Assembly (NCBI RefSeq): GCF_022605725.1
Contig: NC_065549.1
Coordinates: forward strand, 33,433,690-33,497,689
DNA length: 64,000 nt
DNA from: Anthonomus grandis grandis
Lineage: Eukaryota > Arthropoda > Insecta > Coleoptera > Curculionidae
Reading direction: 5' to 3'
The notes under the pieces are model-generated. The model ran no database searches. It was given only the letters and a program-made list of their open reading frames with translations, and had not been told where the DNA came from. Below are positions 31,200 to 41,746 of this stretch, one piece after another (position 1 is the first letter of the stretch; every line of letters begins with the position of its first letter). Position numbers and translations under genes: made by a program.

Positions 31200-33646
31200 G
31201 CCCGAAGTTCTCAAGCTTCCGTTTCTTTATGGTGAAGATTATTTTTTGCGGCGATATATCCTAAGCTTAAAGGTTTATAATTTCTTTAAGATGTCTACAT
31301 TGTGGCCCATGCCTCTGCTCTATAGAACAAGATGGGAAAGACATAACACTTGACCAGTCTTAATTTTAGTTCCAATGAGATTTTGCTTGTGAACCACTTT
31401 TTTTGATTGATATTCTATTTCTGTTGACTGCTCTCATTTGGTGTTGATTGTGATTCCAAGGCATGTGTATGAAAAAAAGAAAGAAAGAAAATGTGCTATA
31501 TTACGTAAGAATAATCTTGTGTACAAGCATCCTACAAGCTAAAAAAACAAAACACAAATACAATTTCAAAAATTGACAAAACAATGAACAAAATTAAACA
31601 CAAGAAGACAACACTTTTTGAACATACTTAAATTAAAGATAACTAAATAAAACAATCAATTACTAAATAAAGGTAAACTTGTTGACAAAACTAGAGAAGA
31701 AAAAAGGAAAAAAAGAAAACTTTCCAACATGTCCAAGGTTAAAACCTATCATTAAAAAAGTCATCCAGGTTATAATATGCCTTAGCCAATAAAAGCGACT
31801 TTAATTCTCTTTTAAATTTCTTAACATCCGATATATGTCTAACACAAAGAGGAACATGATTGTAAATTTTTTTACTTATGTATATTAATGAGTTTTTGGT
31901 AAGGGAAGACATAGGAATAGGTAGGGGAACATCATTTACACGACGAGTCAAATGGCCAGTGTCAGAGGGTATGTTCTACTTATTCTGTGTTTTAATTATT
32001 TAATAACAATTTTATCTTATACCGATGGACATGCATTTAGTTTTGGTTGTGTTTCGTTTTAGGCAATATTTTTAACTTGCTGTGTGTATGCCTTGCATGA
32101 GTCTTTGAAGCTCGTTGCAGCTATTTGCGATAATCACCGCATCATTAGCATATCTTATGTTATTGATTATCTCCGTTTAATTTGATACTCTCTGAAATTC
32201 CTCCCAGTGCATCTTTGAAGATTTGTTCAGATTATATATTAAACAGAAGCGGCGAGAAAGCGCATCTTTGTAGAACACCTTATTTAATAGGTATCTTTCC
32301 ACTGAGTAAGTTACTCATCTTTATCTCAGCACTTTGGTTCCAATAGAGACTGTTTATTATGCACAGATCCTTGCCATTTATGTACATTTTGATGAGCATT
32401 TTCATGAGTTTTCTATGTATGACAATATCAAATGCCTGGAGGAATCGATAAAGAAGAAGCGGACTTCCGTAGGCATATCTCTGCATCTTTAAATTAAAAC
32501 TTAAAAGACTAAAGATCGCTTCTCTCGTGCGTAATGCGCCTCGGAATCCAAATTGTGACTCCGATTTAGCTGAATCTTCTCTATTTTTCTAAATATTTTT
32601 TTTGTTAAAAAGGCCTGTCAGAAAATCGAAGAAGTTGTCATCAGTGTCGTATAGGAGTTTTATGATCTCGCCTCCATATGTTGTTGGAACTTTTGGTTTT
32701 TTTAAGGTCCGTAACTCTTTGATTTTTTTGTACATGTTGTGGTAGTCATATCTTTTCTCATATTCCTCGATTTCAGCACATTACTGCTTTAGCCAGCAAT
32801 TTTTCGTTTCCGTTATCTTTGTTTTTATATTGCGAATTGCTCCTTGGTAGTTTATTTGATTTTTGTCTTTAGGTTGCCTTCTTTCCTGCATCATCTCACA
32901 GATTTCATCCGTCATCCACTCTTTTTTCTTTAGGCGATCCTGAAATGAAAGTGTCTTGTTTGTCGCTTAAACAGCTCTTTTTATTTCTTCCCATTTAGCA
33001 ACTGCGTCTGTTGTGAATTCACTCAAGCTTTTGGTACTTCTTCTTACGGATTCCTGTACGTGTTGTTTAATGTTAGGATTCTTTGATTTAATAATGTTTA
33101 GTTTAGTTTTGTAAATCTTACCTTCTATGAGTTTGAAAAGATGTATTGCTTATCAAAAAAATTAATAAATTTATTACTTAGTTTTTGTTTCTAACCGAAG
33201 GGTATCAGACGCCCCTCTCTCTTATTTCTAGTTCCTATTCGGTATTCCTACTCACAAATTTTGACATATTACCTTTGCATTAAACTCGCCCATTAATATT
33301 GTTACTTCGTTTTTCTTATTAATCCCTATCAGGGTCTCCAGTTTGTGGTAAAATTCTTCCACACTCTGGACATCTTTGTCTGCTATTGGTGTTTGCAATC
33401 ACAAAAATTCTTGTATGATATTTAGATATGAGTGAATACGTCTGAAGGAGTGACATTCTGTCTGAGAAGGGAGTGTATGCTTTTACTTGACTTTTTAAGA
33501 ATGGGGAAACGATTACACCTACTTCGAGTTATACATTGTCTAAATTTAGGCGACCGAGAATCACTGACTCCTAATAAAATTATGTTTAGTCCTTTTATTT
33601 CTGTGATGATATTATGCACTCTATCCCTTCCATACATGATTCGCAC
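31200..33646 (-). pseudogene. non-LTR retrotransposon with endonuclease and RT, decayed
   Basis: Read from high to low coordinates, the minus strand starts with an APE-type endonuclease: MYGRDRVHNIITEIK and LLGVSDSR (33646-33550), then EFYHKLETLIG and ILMGEFNAKV (about 33350-33270). A linker follows, then the RT with AFDIVIHRKLM and IINSLYWNQ (32430-32340). The catalytic block at 32141-32152 reads YAND where functional enzymes have YADD. The C-terminal ..LEAF..W.YRR-type region is visible at about 31400-31240. Stops and frameshifts are many. A second LINE fragment (31472-31980) separates the RT from the C-terminus. Confidence 0.85.
31472..31980 (-). pseudogene. 5'-truncated LINE inserted in the older LINE
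   Basis: The minus strand encodes a LINE C-terminus: PMSSLTKNSLIYISKKIYN, then VKKFKRELKSLLL and AYYNLDDFF, a pattern typical of Jockey/CR1-like ORF2 tails, with the stop at 31739. The 3' end carries a (TTTC)n-like tract at about 31471-31490 rather than poly(A), as in CR1-type elements. It splits the C-terminus of the surrounding LINE from its RT, so it inserted later. Confidence 0.72.
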
Positions 33647-33700
33647 ATTCCAAGTTCAATTCTTTATCCTCCCGAGGATTCTTCGCACCACATATTTATA

Positions 33701-34020
33701 CACGATGGTCCATTTAACTTGAAACATCGCAATATCTCGAAAACTAAACATGTATCCAGAAAATGTTTTATGTGAAGTTTGAATAGTTTTCAGAAGGCCA
33801 TAAAATGACGTCATTGATTTGACCTTGAGTAGACGTCTTCAAGGTCAAATAAAGGTCAACTTCACTTTTTTGCATAGAAACTTCTATTTTTTTTAATAGT
33901 ATCTGATTTAGCGTTAAAAAATCAGTAACTTTCCTTTTCAAGATATTAATTCTTGATTCTTTTACGAATTTTTTCCTTTACAATGACATTTTTCTTGTAG
34001 GTAGTATCTGATGATCTATC
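33701..34020 (+). repeat. left TIR of the DD41D element
   Basis: It matches the inverted 38215-38532 region across nearly its full length, including the TGACCTTGA-type inverted motifs and the TGACGTCAT palindrome. Confidence 0.88.
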
Positions 34021-34132
34021 AAAAGGAGTAAAAGTATCTTATGATAGAATTTTATTATCAACAGAATCGAAAACTTTAAAATAAAACGTACAAAGTTCAA
34101 ATAAAAGAAATTAAAACAAAAAAAGTCAGAAA

Positions 34133-34556
34133 ATTATTTCAATAAATGTTCAAAGTGTTGACCTTCCACTTCTATACATTTTTCGACTCGCTTTCTAAAC
34201 GATAGATGAACCGAGTGCAGCATCTGTGGAGTTACCTGCCCGCAAACCTCCGTGATTCGCAGCTTCATATTTTCGAGAGTCATTGGTGGATCGCGATATA
34301 CGATCTCCTTCAAATAACCCCATAGAAAAAAATCTAAGGGCGTCAAATCAGGTGACCGTGGCGGCCAGTGGACTGCTCCACTGCGACCTATCCAACGTCC
34401 ATTGAAGTCACGATCCAACACTTGGCGCGCAACGCGTGAATAATGTGCAGAACAACCATTATGCTGGTACCACATATTTCGTCTCACTTCAAAACACACA
34501 TCTTCCAAAAAATACTGGTAGAATCTCCGGCAAAAAATTACGGTATTTTTGTTAAT
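34133..34556 (-). repeat. 424-bp tandem duplication, first copy
   Basis: This unit holds the last ~125 codons of the transposase plus upstream sequence up to ATTTTTG. The second copy starts at 34557, continues to about 34877, and resumes after the LINE at 37215-37319. Small differences include a 12-bp or so duplication of GGTAACCGTGG near 34785-34803 in the second copy. Confidence 0.92.
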
Positions 34557-34877
34557 ATTATTTCAATAAATGTTCAAAGTGTTGACCTTCCACTTCTTTA
34601 CATTTTTCGACTCGCTTTCTAAACGATAGATGAACCGAGTGCAGCATCTGTGGAGTTACCTGCCCGCAAACCTCCGTGATTCGCAGCTTCATATTTTTGG
34701 GAGTCATTGGTGGATCGCGATATACGATCTCCTTCAAATAACCCCATAGAAAAAAATCTAAGGGCGTCAAATCAGGTAACCGTGGCGGCCAGGTAACCGT
34801 GGACTGCTCCACTGCGACCTATCCAACGTCCATTGAAGTCACGATCCAACACTTGGCACGCAATGCGTGAATAATGT

Positions 34878-37214
34878 TTTTTTTTTTTTTTTTTTATGGT
34901 AAACACAAGCACAAGAGGAAAGTCCTATGTCACTCTTGGAGTGGTGCTTGCACGAAGATATTTCGGGAATTGCGCGTCGGGAAATATGTGAGGTGGAAGC
35001 CCGTTCTACAAAGAAGATGTTCTCCAGATGAATGAGTCCCGATACAGCGACGTCCTTGGGATAAGCAGGTGGACTCGATGTTGATGAGCCGCAACTGCTA
35101 GACACGTTCTTCTTGCCGGAACAGCCCTGGGTGGGATCAGGCCTACCAGCTCAGAGGAGCACTTACCGTGATAATAACGGTAGAATAAATAGAGATCAGC
35201 CACCTTTCTCCTGTGCTCCAGACTATCCAGACTATTTGTCAGTTCTGGTTTGTCGATAAGACGAATAGCTCTCTCCTGTATAGAATCTAGCAGCTTTAAA
35301 CTATGCTTGGGTGCAGAGCTCCAGACATGCGAGCAATACTCGAGGAAAGGGCGTATTTGAGCCTTATAAAGAGTCAGCAGCTGTTTTGGTGTATACAGTT
35401 TTTTCGTTTTGAAAAGCACTCCGAGTTTTTTGGAAGCTGCCCTGGCGATCTCTGCAACGTGGTCATGCCAGGACACACTGTTGGTGACTTCGACTCCTAG
35501 AAGATGTAATGATGATTTCATTGGCAATGTTTTCCCTGCCATAATCAGCTCCGGGCCATCAAGGTTAGTCTTCACCGTAAATACTGCAGCCTGCGTTTTT
35601 TTAGCGTTAAAATTGACCAGATTGTTATCGCCCCACTCCAAGGTTGCTCTAATATCGTTGTTGGTTGAAGCTACTTGTTGCTGCCTAAGATTCTGAGAAG
35701 CTGTCGTTGGTTTGGCGGACTTAAATGTAACAATAAGTGTGCTATCGTCCGCAAAGCTGTAGATTGGATTGACTGTGGTTCCTAGCAAATCATTGATATA
35801 TATCAAGAAAAGGGTGGGGGATAGAATGCATCCTTGAGGGACTCCAGCGTTAACGTTAAATTTGTCGGAGAGGTGTCCATCGACGGCGACTTGGATTGTT
35901 CGTTGTTCAAGAAAACTTTTGATCCAATTCAATAATGAGTTTTGTATGCCGATTGAGGAGAGCTTGGTTAGTAGTCCCTCATGCCACACTCTGTCAAATG
36001 CCTTAGAAATGTCTAGAGCGACTGAGCGGGACTCGCCGTGCTTCTCCATGGCCTCCGTCCACAAGTGTGTGACGTAAGCCAGAAGATCGCCAGTGGATCT
36101 GAGCTTTCGGAAGCCGTATTGATGATCGCTGATTAGTCCAGATGATTCCAGATATCTTAACAGTTGTTGGTTGACTGCTTTCTCCATAATCTTCGATATT
36201 ACTGGAACTAGTGCAATCGGGCGGTAATTGGACGGCATCGTCTTCTTTCCCTTTTTGGGTACAGCTTGCACTTGAGCAGTTTTCCAGCTTGTTGGAAATG
36301 AGCCCTGCTTATACGATGCCGTGAACAGTCTACATAAGGGAGGAGTCAATTCGTCTGCACAACGTTTTAGTACTAGGGCTGGAATTCCATCAAGTCCAGA
36401 AGCTTTGTTGGTGTCTACGCTTTTAAGAATTTTATTTATAATTCGTTGTGGAAACGAAATTTCTCCCATCGATGAATTCACTCTTGGCAAATATGGCGGT
36501 GTTTTGCCTTGCAAGTGCAGAGTAGAATTGGACGCGAAGAGTTTACCCAGTAAGCTGGCTTTTTCCTTTGCTGTTACCGCGGTAGAACCATCATCTGCTG
36601 TTAGGGGTGGCAAGGCCGACTTAGCAAATCCTTGACTAACGGCTTTCGATACCGACCAGAAAGATCTTGTTCCATTTGGGCAGTTTAGCAGTTTGTTTTT
36701 GATCCTGTTGTTGTGGCTCTCTTTGCAATCATCAATAATTCGCTTGCAGCTATTTCTGGAGGCTAAAAAGTTCCTCCGATTTTCGATGAAAGGATGTTGA
36801 CGCCATTTGCGATATGCTGTGTTTTTAGGCTTTACTGCCTTTTTACAATTCAGGTTGAACCATTGCTTGTTGTTTGATCTGCATTTAGTAGGAAAAGGGA
36901 TATAAGCTTCCATTCCTGCCAAGATCGTCTCTGTAATTTGGTTTGCACATTCTGAGATGTTATTGGTTCTAAAGCAGATTTCTTTCCGAGGGAAGGGAAT
37001 GAGCGATAAAATTCCCGAAGATGGTTCCACTCTGCTGATTTATAGTGCCATACGTTACGCGGTATCGGAGGATCCTGCGTTTTAACATCCAACTGGCAAG
37101 AGACTGTTATCAATTTGTGGTCCGATATTCCTAGGGGGGCCTGTACTGATACAGTGTACGAGTCAGGGTCTGAAGCCAAGACCAGGTCTAGGAGACTCGC
37201 GAACTCGCCGTATT
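34878..37214 (-). mobile_element. 5'-truncated, poly(A)-tailed LINE (Jockey-like)
   Basis: The copy reads on the minus strand and ends in about 18 A residues (T run at 34878-34895). It is inserted into the second transposase duplicate between AATGT and GCAGAAC, which are contiguous in the first duplicate at 34440-34455, so the boundaries are exact. No target-site duplication is visible. The 5' part, including most of the endonuclease, is missing. Confidence 0.92.
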
Positions 37215-37227
37215 GCAGAACAACCAT
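35006..37227 (-). pseudogene. LINE ORF2: endonuclease end plus reverse transcriptase
   Basis: The first frame (37227-36850) carries the endonuclease C-terminus with LDLVLASDPDS and GISDHKLITV, the conserved catalytic His block. Its first few codons come from the flanking transposon. Near 36990-37000 one frameshift moves the reading to a 674-codon open frame (37030-35006) with a full RT domain: NKASGLDGIPALVLK, NYRPIALVPVISKIMEK, ALDISKAFDRVWHEGLL, GVPQGCILSPTLFLIYINDL, an intact FADD, and a thumb ending with HRRKVADLYLFYRYYHG. The frame closes at SFIWRTSSL, where a stop replaces the expected Trp, followed by a short C-terminal remainder. Preservation of the RT marks it as one of the youngest insertions here. 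Jockey-like by motif wording, clade uncertain. Confidence 0.88.
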
Positions 37228-38214
37228 TATGCTAGTACCACATATTTCGTCTCACTTCAAAACACACATCTTCCAAAAAATACTGGTAGAATCTCCGGCA
37301 AAAAATTACGGTATTTTTGGCCTGTAAGGACACCATCAATAAATTAAAGTCCTATGACCTTATCATTGATGATGACACCAGACATTCACAGACCATGGCC
37401 GCTGATGTTCTATCGCTCGAAACCACCTGGGATTTTCAACTGCTCAATAATGCATGTTATGACGATAAACTACACCATAGTTTGTAAATGAAGCTTCATC
37501 GCTGAATAAGATGCGAAAAGGAAGAAATTGTTATTTTCATGCAACTGATTTTGGGCACATTTACAAAACAACACTCGATTTTGGAAATCATTCCTGTGAA
37601 GCTCTTGATGTAATGACAAGTGATACGGATAAAACTTGTGGCGTTTCAAAATTCTCAGGACACTTGTTTTGGAGATTCCAGATGCAAAAGAAATTGATCA
37701 TGAGCTGACTCCAGGATTATGGGCAACTGCAGCTAAGACGGCAATTTCATTATTTTGACTGGTAATGCTTCTCTTTCGTGATCGATTTATCGTTCTCACA
37801 CTTCCATCTTCTATAAAGTGGTTCACTACACGATAAAATGATGCTCGCGATGGAAGTCGCCGTTGAGGATGTCGCTTGGTATACAGTTTAATGGCTCTAT
37901 TAATATTCCGTTCAGATTCACCAAAGATAAGGATCATTTCAACTTTTTCATTTATTGTAAGGCATTCCATAGTCACTCAACAAAATAGTCAAATACTTCA
38001 TAACTGAACGAATACTGTGAACCAAAATAATCTCTCATTTACTTTATTCATCAGTATTTGTTTACAATCGCCTGAAATACCTAGAATAAACACGTGAGAT
38101 CTGTTCACTATAGAAAATTTTCGTATCATAACAACTTGCATTGATCATTGATCAACAATGCTTTGTTACAACAATATTGAAGAATTGCTGAACCAAAGCT
38201 ATTCCTATTTCTAA

Positions 38215-38532
38215 TGTCATTGTCAAGGAACAAAATTCGTAAAAAAATCAAAAATTAATATCTTGAAAAGGAGAGGTCGCATGTAAAAAAGTGTCATATG
38301 AAAGTTACTTATTTTTTAACGCTTAATCAGATACTATTAAAAAAAATAGAGCCTTTTGTGCAAAAAAGTGAAGTTAACCTTCATTTGACCTTGAAGACGT
38401 CCGCTCAAGGTCAAATCAATGACGTCATTTTATGGCCCCCTAGAAACCATTCAAACTTCACATGAAACATTTTCTGGATACATGTTTAGTTTTCGAGATA
38501 TTGCGATGTATCAAGTTAAATTGACCACCTTG
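38215..38532 (-). repeat. right TIR of the DD41D element
   Basis: Inverted counterpart of the left TIR, ending CCACCTTG before TA. It contains a small insertion relative to the left arm near 38275-38305. Confidence 0.88.
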
Positions 38533-38537
38533 TATAT

Positions 38538-38562
38538 GTCACATTAATTTTATTAATGTGAC
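38538..38562. repeat. perfect hairpin beside the mariner right end
   Basis: GTCACATTAAT (38538-38548) and ATTAATGTGAC (38552-38562) are separated by TTT. A third TATGTCACATT follows at about 38586-38598. It lies directly outside the element end. Confidence 0.85.
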
Positions 38563-40208
38563 TATATGTATTAATATTTTTATTTATATATGTCACATTC
38601 ACGCTTATTTTTTCAAATGGAAATTGGTAGGTATGTTGTGATACTTTTTTTATAAAGGCATTACATTTTATTTCAAATGGCGATTCTACTAAATCTTTTT
38701 AAATTTGAGCTACGGCTTGCCAAAAAATTCAAGTCAATTTTAATGATGTTAGTACCAAGGTTTTATTATATTAATTGTGTAACATGTTCACCCTTTACCT
38801 TCATATAATAATATAGCAACTGTTCTCGCACATTGTGAAGACAATTGGGTATAATAATGACATTTAGTAATGATGCGGTCCTGTGAATCGCGTAAAAGTT
38901 CATACCGGGTTTTTAGATTTTAAATCTTCCCACAAAAATAAATAAAGACAAATTAGGTGATCTTGAGCTATTTATTACCATCTTTTTTCTCAATCCATCT
39001 ACTAAAAAAGCATTTAAAAGTGATTCCAAAAAAATTGCTGCAATTTGATGGCACAGCAATGCGTATTTCCGTAAAAGGGAATTGTTGAAGTGTAAAACAG
39101 TAAACCTAAATATCAATAGAAGCAATAAAAGAAAAAGCTTTACTTTTATTTCGATATCTGCTACTATCTATTCGCTAAACAGTGGAGTATGAAAACCCGA
39201 TATATCTGTCTGGGCGAATGAATAAAAATGCCGAACTCAGGTAATTCGAATATCAACCAGTCGATGGAAAAGAGTAAAGGCCACCATTTAAAAAAAAGCG
39301 TAAGTTTAAAATGTAGTAGATTTTTTTACACTGTTTGTTTTCCATCCTGCATGCAAGCTAATGAAGCAAAAAATAAACTGTGTAGCCACATTGATGTTAA
39401 AAGCTTAATCAATAGAATCAATGACCTAGAAGAGAAATGAACAGAACTTGTATAATCCCAGAAACAGGGTCACGATTTTAAAGTTACTAAAAAAGTAAAT
39501 GTTCCAGAGGTCAAAATGTAATCACTTAAAACTTAGAATTCTAGGCCAATAAGAGACGTTATTGTTCAGATGGACGTAGTAAATGTGATATCAATAATGT
39601 TTTACGTAATGATTTGATAACCCAGAAGGTGCCGGCTAGTAAGCTTAATCATGTTGCCTAGATAATAATTAAAAGCAGTAAGGATATGGTTTATATAATA
39701 TAACACCTAATTAGTCTTAGGCATTGTCCAATCAGTCTGGCAGTAAAAAAGAAAATACAAACAAAAGGATTCCTTACAGTCATCAGGTAATTTAGATTTA
39801 ACTCAAATTTTTTATATGATCTATGATCCTACAATTGTTGTAGTTTCTCTTATTAGTATCGATAATCCTGAAGCATGCATGATCATAAAGTGTTCCTTAA
39901 TATATTTAATAATTTTTGGTGAAACAGGTCACGATATTAATTATAAATATAAATGGCGTATTAAAGAAATAGGCGATTAATATGAGTATGGTGTATAAAT
40001 TGTTACACTAAATTTTCATTATGGAAGTATAAAATTGGAAATTGCAATTTGTTGTATCTAAAAAGCCATTATGACACATAGAGCTACTGTTATTAACTTA
40101 TGAGTAATCACTTAAATTATTTCTGTCGTTTTAAAAAAGCACAACATGGTAAATATTAATAAAACTTTTTATAAATTCTCATTCGTATTTTATCTTATTA
40201 AAAACTAG
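38563..40208. other. AT-rich stretch with one unassigned small frame
   Basis: Apart from the frame at 39228-39440 I see nothing to support. The region 39440-39800 is fragmentarily open but unrecognised. Confidence 0.45.
39228..39440 (+). CDS. small hypothetical frame, possible LINE ORF1 remnant
   Basis: Seventy codons with a polar N-terminus, a run of Cys residues (LKCSRFF..CFPSCMQ) and a short coiled-coil-like end (DVKSLINRINDLEEK). This resembles the zinc-binding plus coiled-coil layout of some LINE ORF1 proteins, but no domain is certain. It may be a chance open frame. Confidence 0.22.
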   Translation: MPNSGNSNINQSMEKSKGHHLKKSVSLKCSRFFYTVCFPSCMQANEAKNKLCSHIDVKSLINRINDLEEK

Positions 40209-40213
40209 ATAAT

Positions 40214-41741
40214 AGTAGGGGAGCCTAGGCAAGGGTTTTTCGCATTACTCGAGCGCATCAGAACATCATACAGGAAGAGACCTTATACTCTATAATGTAC
40301 CCCTACCATTTATGGATTGTTAATATAGAGACCTGCATTGACAACAGTCCGTCAGATTCGTAAAAAAAAACAGATCATCGGAAAAACTCGAGCGAGTCAG
40401 ATTAAGACAAGGTAAGTTAAGTACATAAAGAAGATTGTATATTTTAATAATCTGATAATTTGAGCATCGCGTAAAGAAATGGGCGAGTCACAAATTTGTA
40501 ATAAAAACCTTATCGTGAACTACTTAAGCGTAATTAATTTTTTTTTAATTTTATAGGAATCCTTTAAGAATTACGGAAAAAATATAAACCGACGGTTTTC
40601 ATGGGACGATGTAGGTAAGCATAGTATAGCATAGCTACTGAGAATTATATTTTCCACTTGGCGTCTCTTCTTTCTTTCTCACACTTTCTCTATCTCTCAC
40701 TCTCTCGCGCCATCCCCACTCTATCATCTGCCGCCATGTTGCCATTTCAGCTGATCAGAATAGTACGTGTTTAACGCTCCGATTTGTTTGACGTGTCAAA
40801 ACAATTATGTTAATTTAATGTAATAAGTTTTATATACATTACAATAATGAGTTATGGAAGTTTCAAAAATGTGTATTTTGTTGAAAAAAAAACGTGGTTT
40901 GGTTACCGACTTGGTTTGTTGGTAACCAACGAACGAGAAAAAAAATCTAAAAGCATAGAAAGATGTCGTTATACCACTTGACATTTTAGAAGATATAGCT
41001 TTACATTCAGAAGCGGTTCTTTTATTAGTATATTATACAATAAATAAAAAAGTGTAAAGTTCATAACCATGTTTACTTACAGAAACACGAGATGTCGAAG
41101 AAATTGAACTAGTGGAAGCCAACAGCGAGGATGAATATTAAGATACTTATGTTTAATATTTTTCTATATAGTTTTTATCAATACATAATAGAAGTATAGA
41201 AATAAATGTATATTATTAAATTACATCCAGTAGTAAAAAAAATATTTGTTTTTAATTGACATATTAAAAATGTCCCTCGATATAATTGTCGGATTATCGT
41301 ACGACCAGGACATCAAGTTGAAGGACGCATTTTTGTTTACATCTTCAAGAATCGGACTTTTGGTCTGATCCAAATCGTCAGACATTTGAATAGGAAACTT
41401 TACTTTACTTTATATACTTAACGTCCCCTCTGAATATCTAACACGCTCGAATAACTTTTTTTTCCTACAAAATCTTTTTACGACAAAATTCCACCGACTA
41501 GTCGTCAGATTAATATCTCACGGTTATCAGAAAGATATAGCGCGTATACACGATGAATGTCTGACGCGCTCGAATATTACGATATGACTGTTTTTTTAAA
41601 TATGTTTTTAAAGATTTGTACATGCTTACCTCCTCACTAAAATGGCAAACTTTTTGTCGTTTTAGGACCTAATATTCTCAATTTAGTAGGTCCCTGTGAC
41701 GCTTTAGTAACTGCACATTTAGCATCCAAGGCTCCCCTACT
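40214..41741. mobile_element. unclassified TIR transposon with 5-bp target duplication
   Basis: The ends AGTAGGGGAGCCTAGG and (inverted) AGTAGGGGAGCCTTGG are flanked by identical ATAAT at 40209-40213 and 41742-41746. A 14-bp motif, TCGAGCGNNTCAGA, occurs at 40249-40262 and 40388-40401 on the plus strand. Its inverted form is at 41437-41450 and 41560-41573, giving a symmetrical pair near each end. Shorter GTCAGA boxes accompany them. Splice-like sites suggest small exons but no transposase domain is readable. The superfamily is unknown to me, since a 5-bp AT-rich duplication with these ends fits no family I can name with confidence. Confidence 0.78.
40557..41141 (+). pseudogene. possible exons inside the unclassified element
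   Basis: An acceptor at 40555-40556 and a donor, TAG|gtaagc, at 40615 delimit a 58-bp segment reading ESFKNYGKNINRRFSWDDV. A later acceptor (41081-41082) opens TRDVEEIELVEANSEDEY with a stop at 41139. An upstream donor lies at 40412. Joining the first and second segments hits a stop, so a functional message is not shown. A CT-rich, GC-richer block (40660-40745) between them could be an old promoter or UTR. Confidence 0.3.
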
Positions 41742-41746
41742 ATAAT

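Larger units (their letters stand above)
34134..37976 (-). pseudogene. DD41D mariner transposase, split and partly duplicated
   Basis: The N-terminus (37976 down to about 37698) has the helix-turn-helix region: ERNINRAIKLYTKRHPQRR, then VLAAVAHNPGVSS. Further frames to 37320 give ISKTSVLRILKRHKFYPYHL and the first Asp block, SDEASFTNYG. The C-terminal part occurs twice. The distal copy (34508-34134) is an open frame with RRNMWYQHNGCSAH, PPRSPDLTPLDFFLWG and a complete tail. The proximal copy (37320-37215 and 34877-34558) is interrupted by a LINE. In both copies the second catalytic residue is Asn (QHNG) instead of Asp, at 34458-34460 and 37226-37228. Its spacing to the last Asp is 41 residues. 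Confidence 0.9.
33701..38532. mobile_element. DD41D mariner element with internal duplication and LINE insertion
   Basis: TIRs of roughly 320 bp begin CA(C/A)G(A/G)TGGTC and share AACATCGCAATATCTCGAAA-type sequence. TA flanks both ends (33699-33700 and 38533-38534). The transposase runs on the minus strand. The 3' part of the gene is tandemly duplicated (424-bp unit), and the inner copy is split by a 2.3-kb LINE, which together account for most of the 4.8-kb length. Confidence 0.92.

Noticed and set aside
35303..36635. Several plus-strand open frames opposite the LINE RT
   Set aside because: They mirror an intact RT frame on the other strand and show no independent protein pattern.
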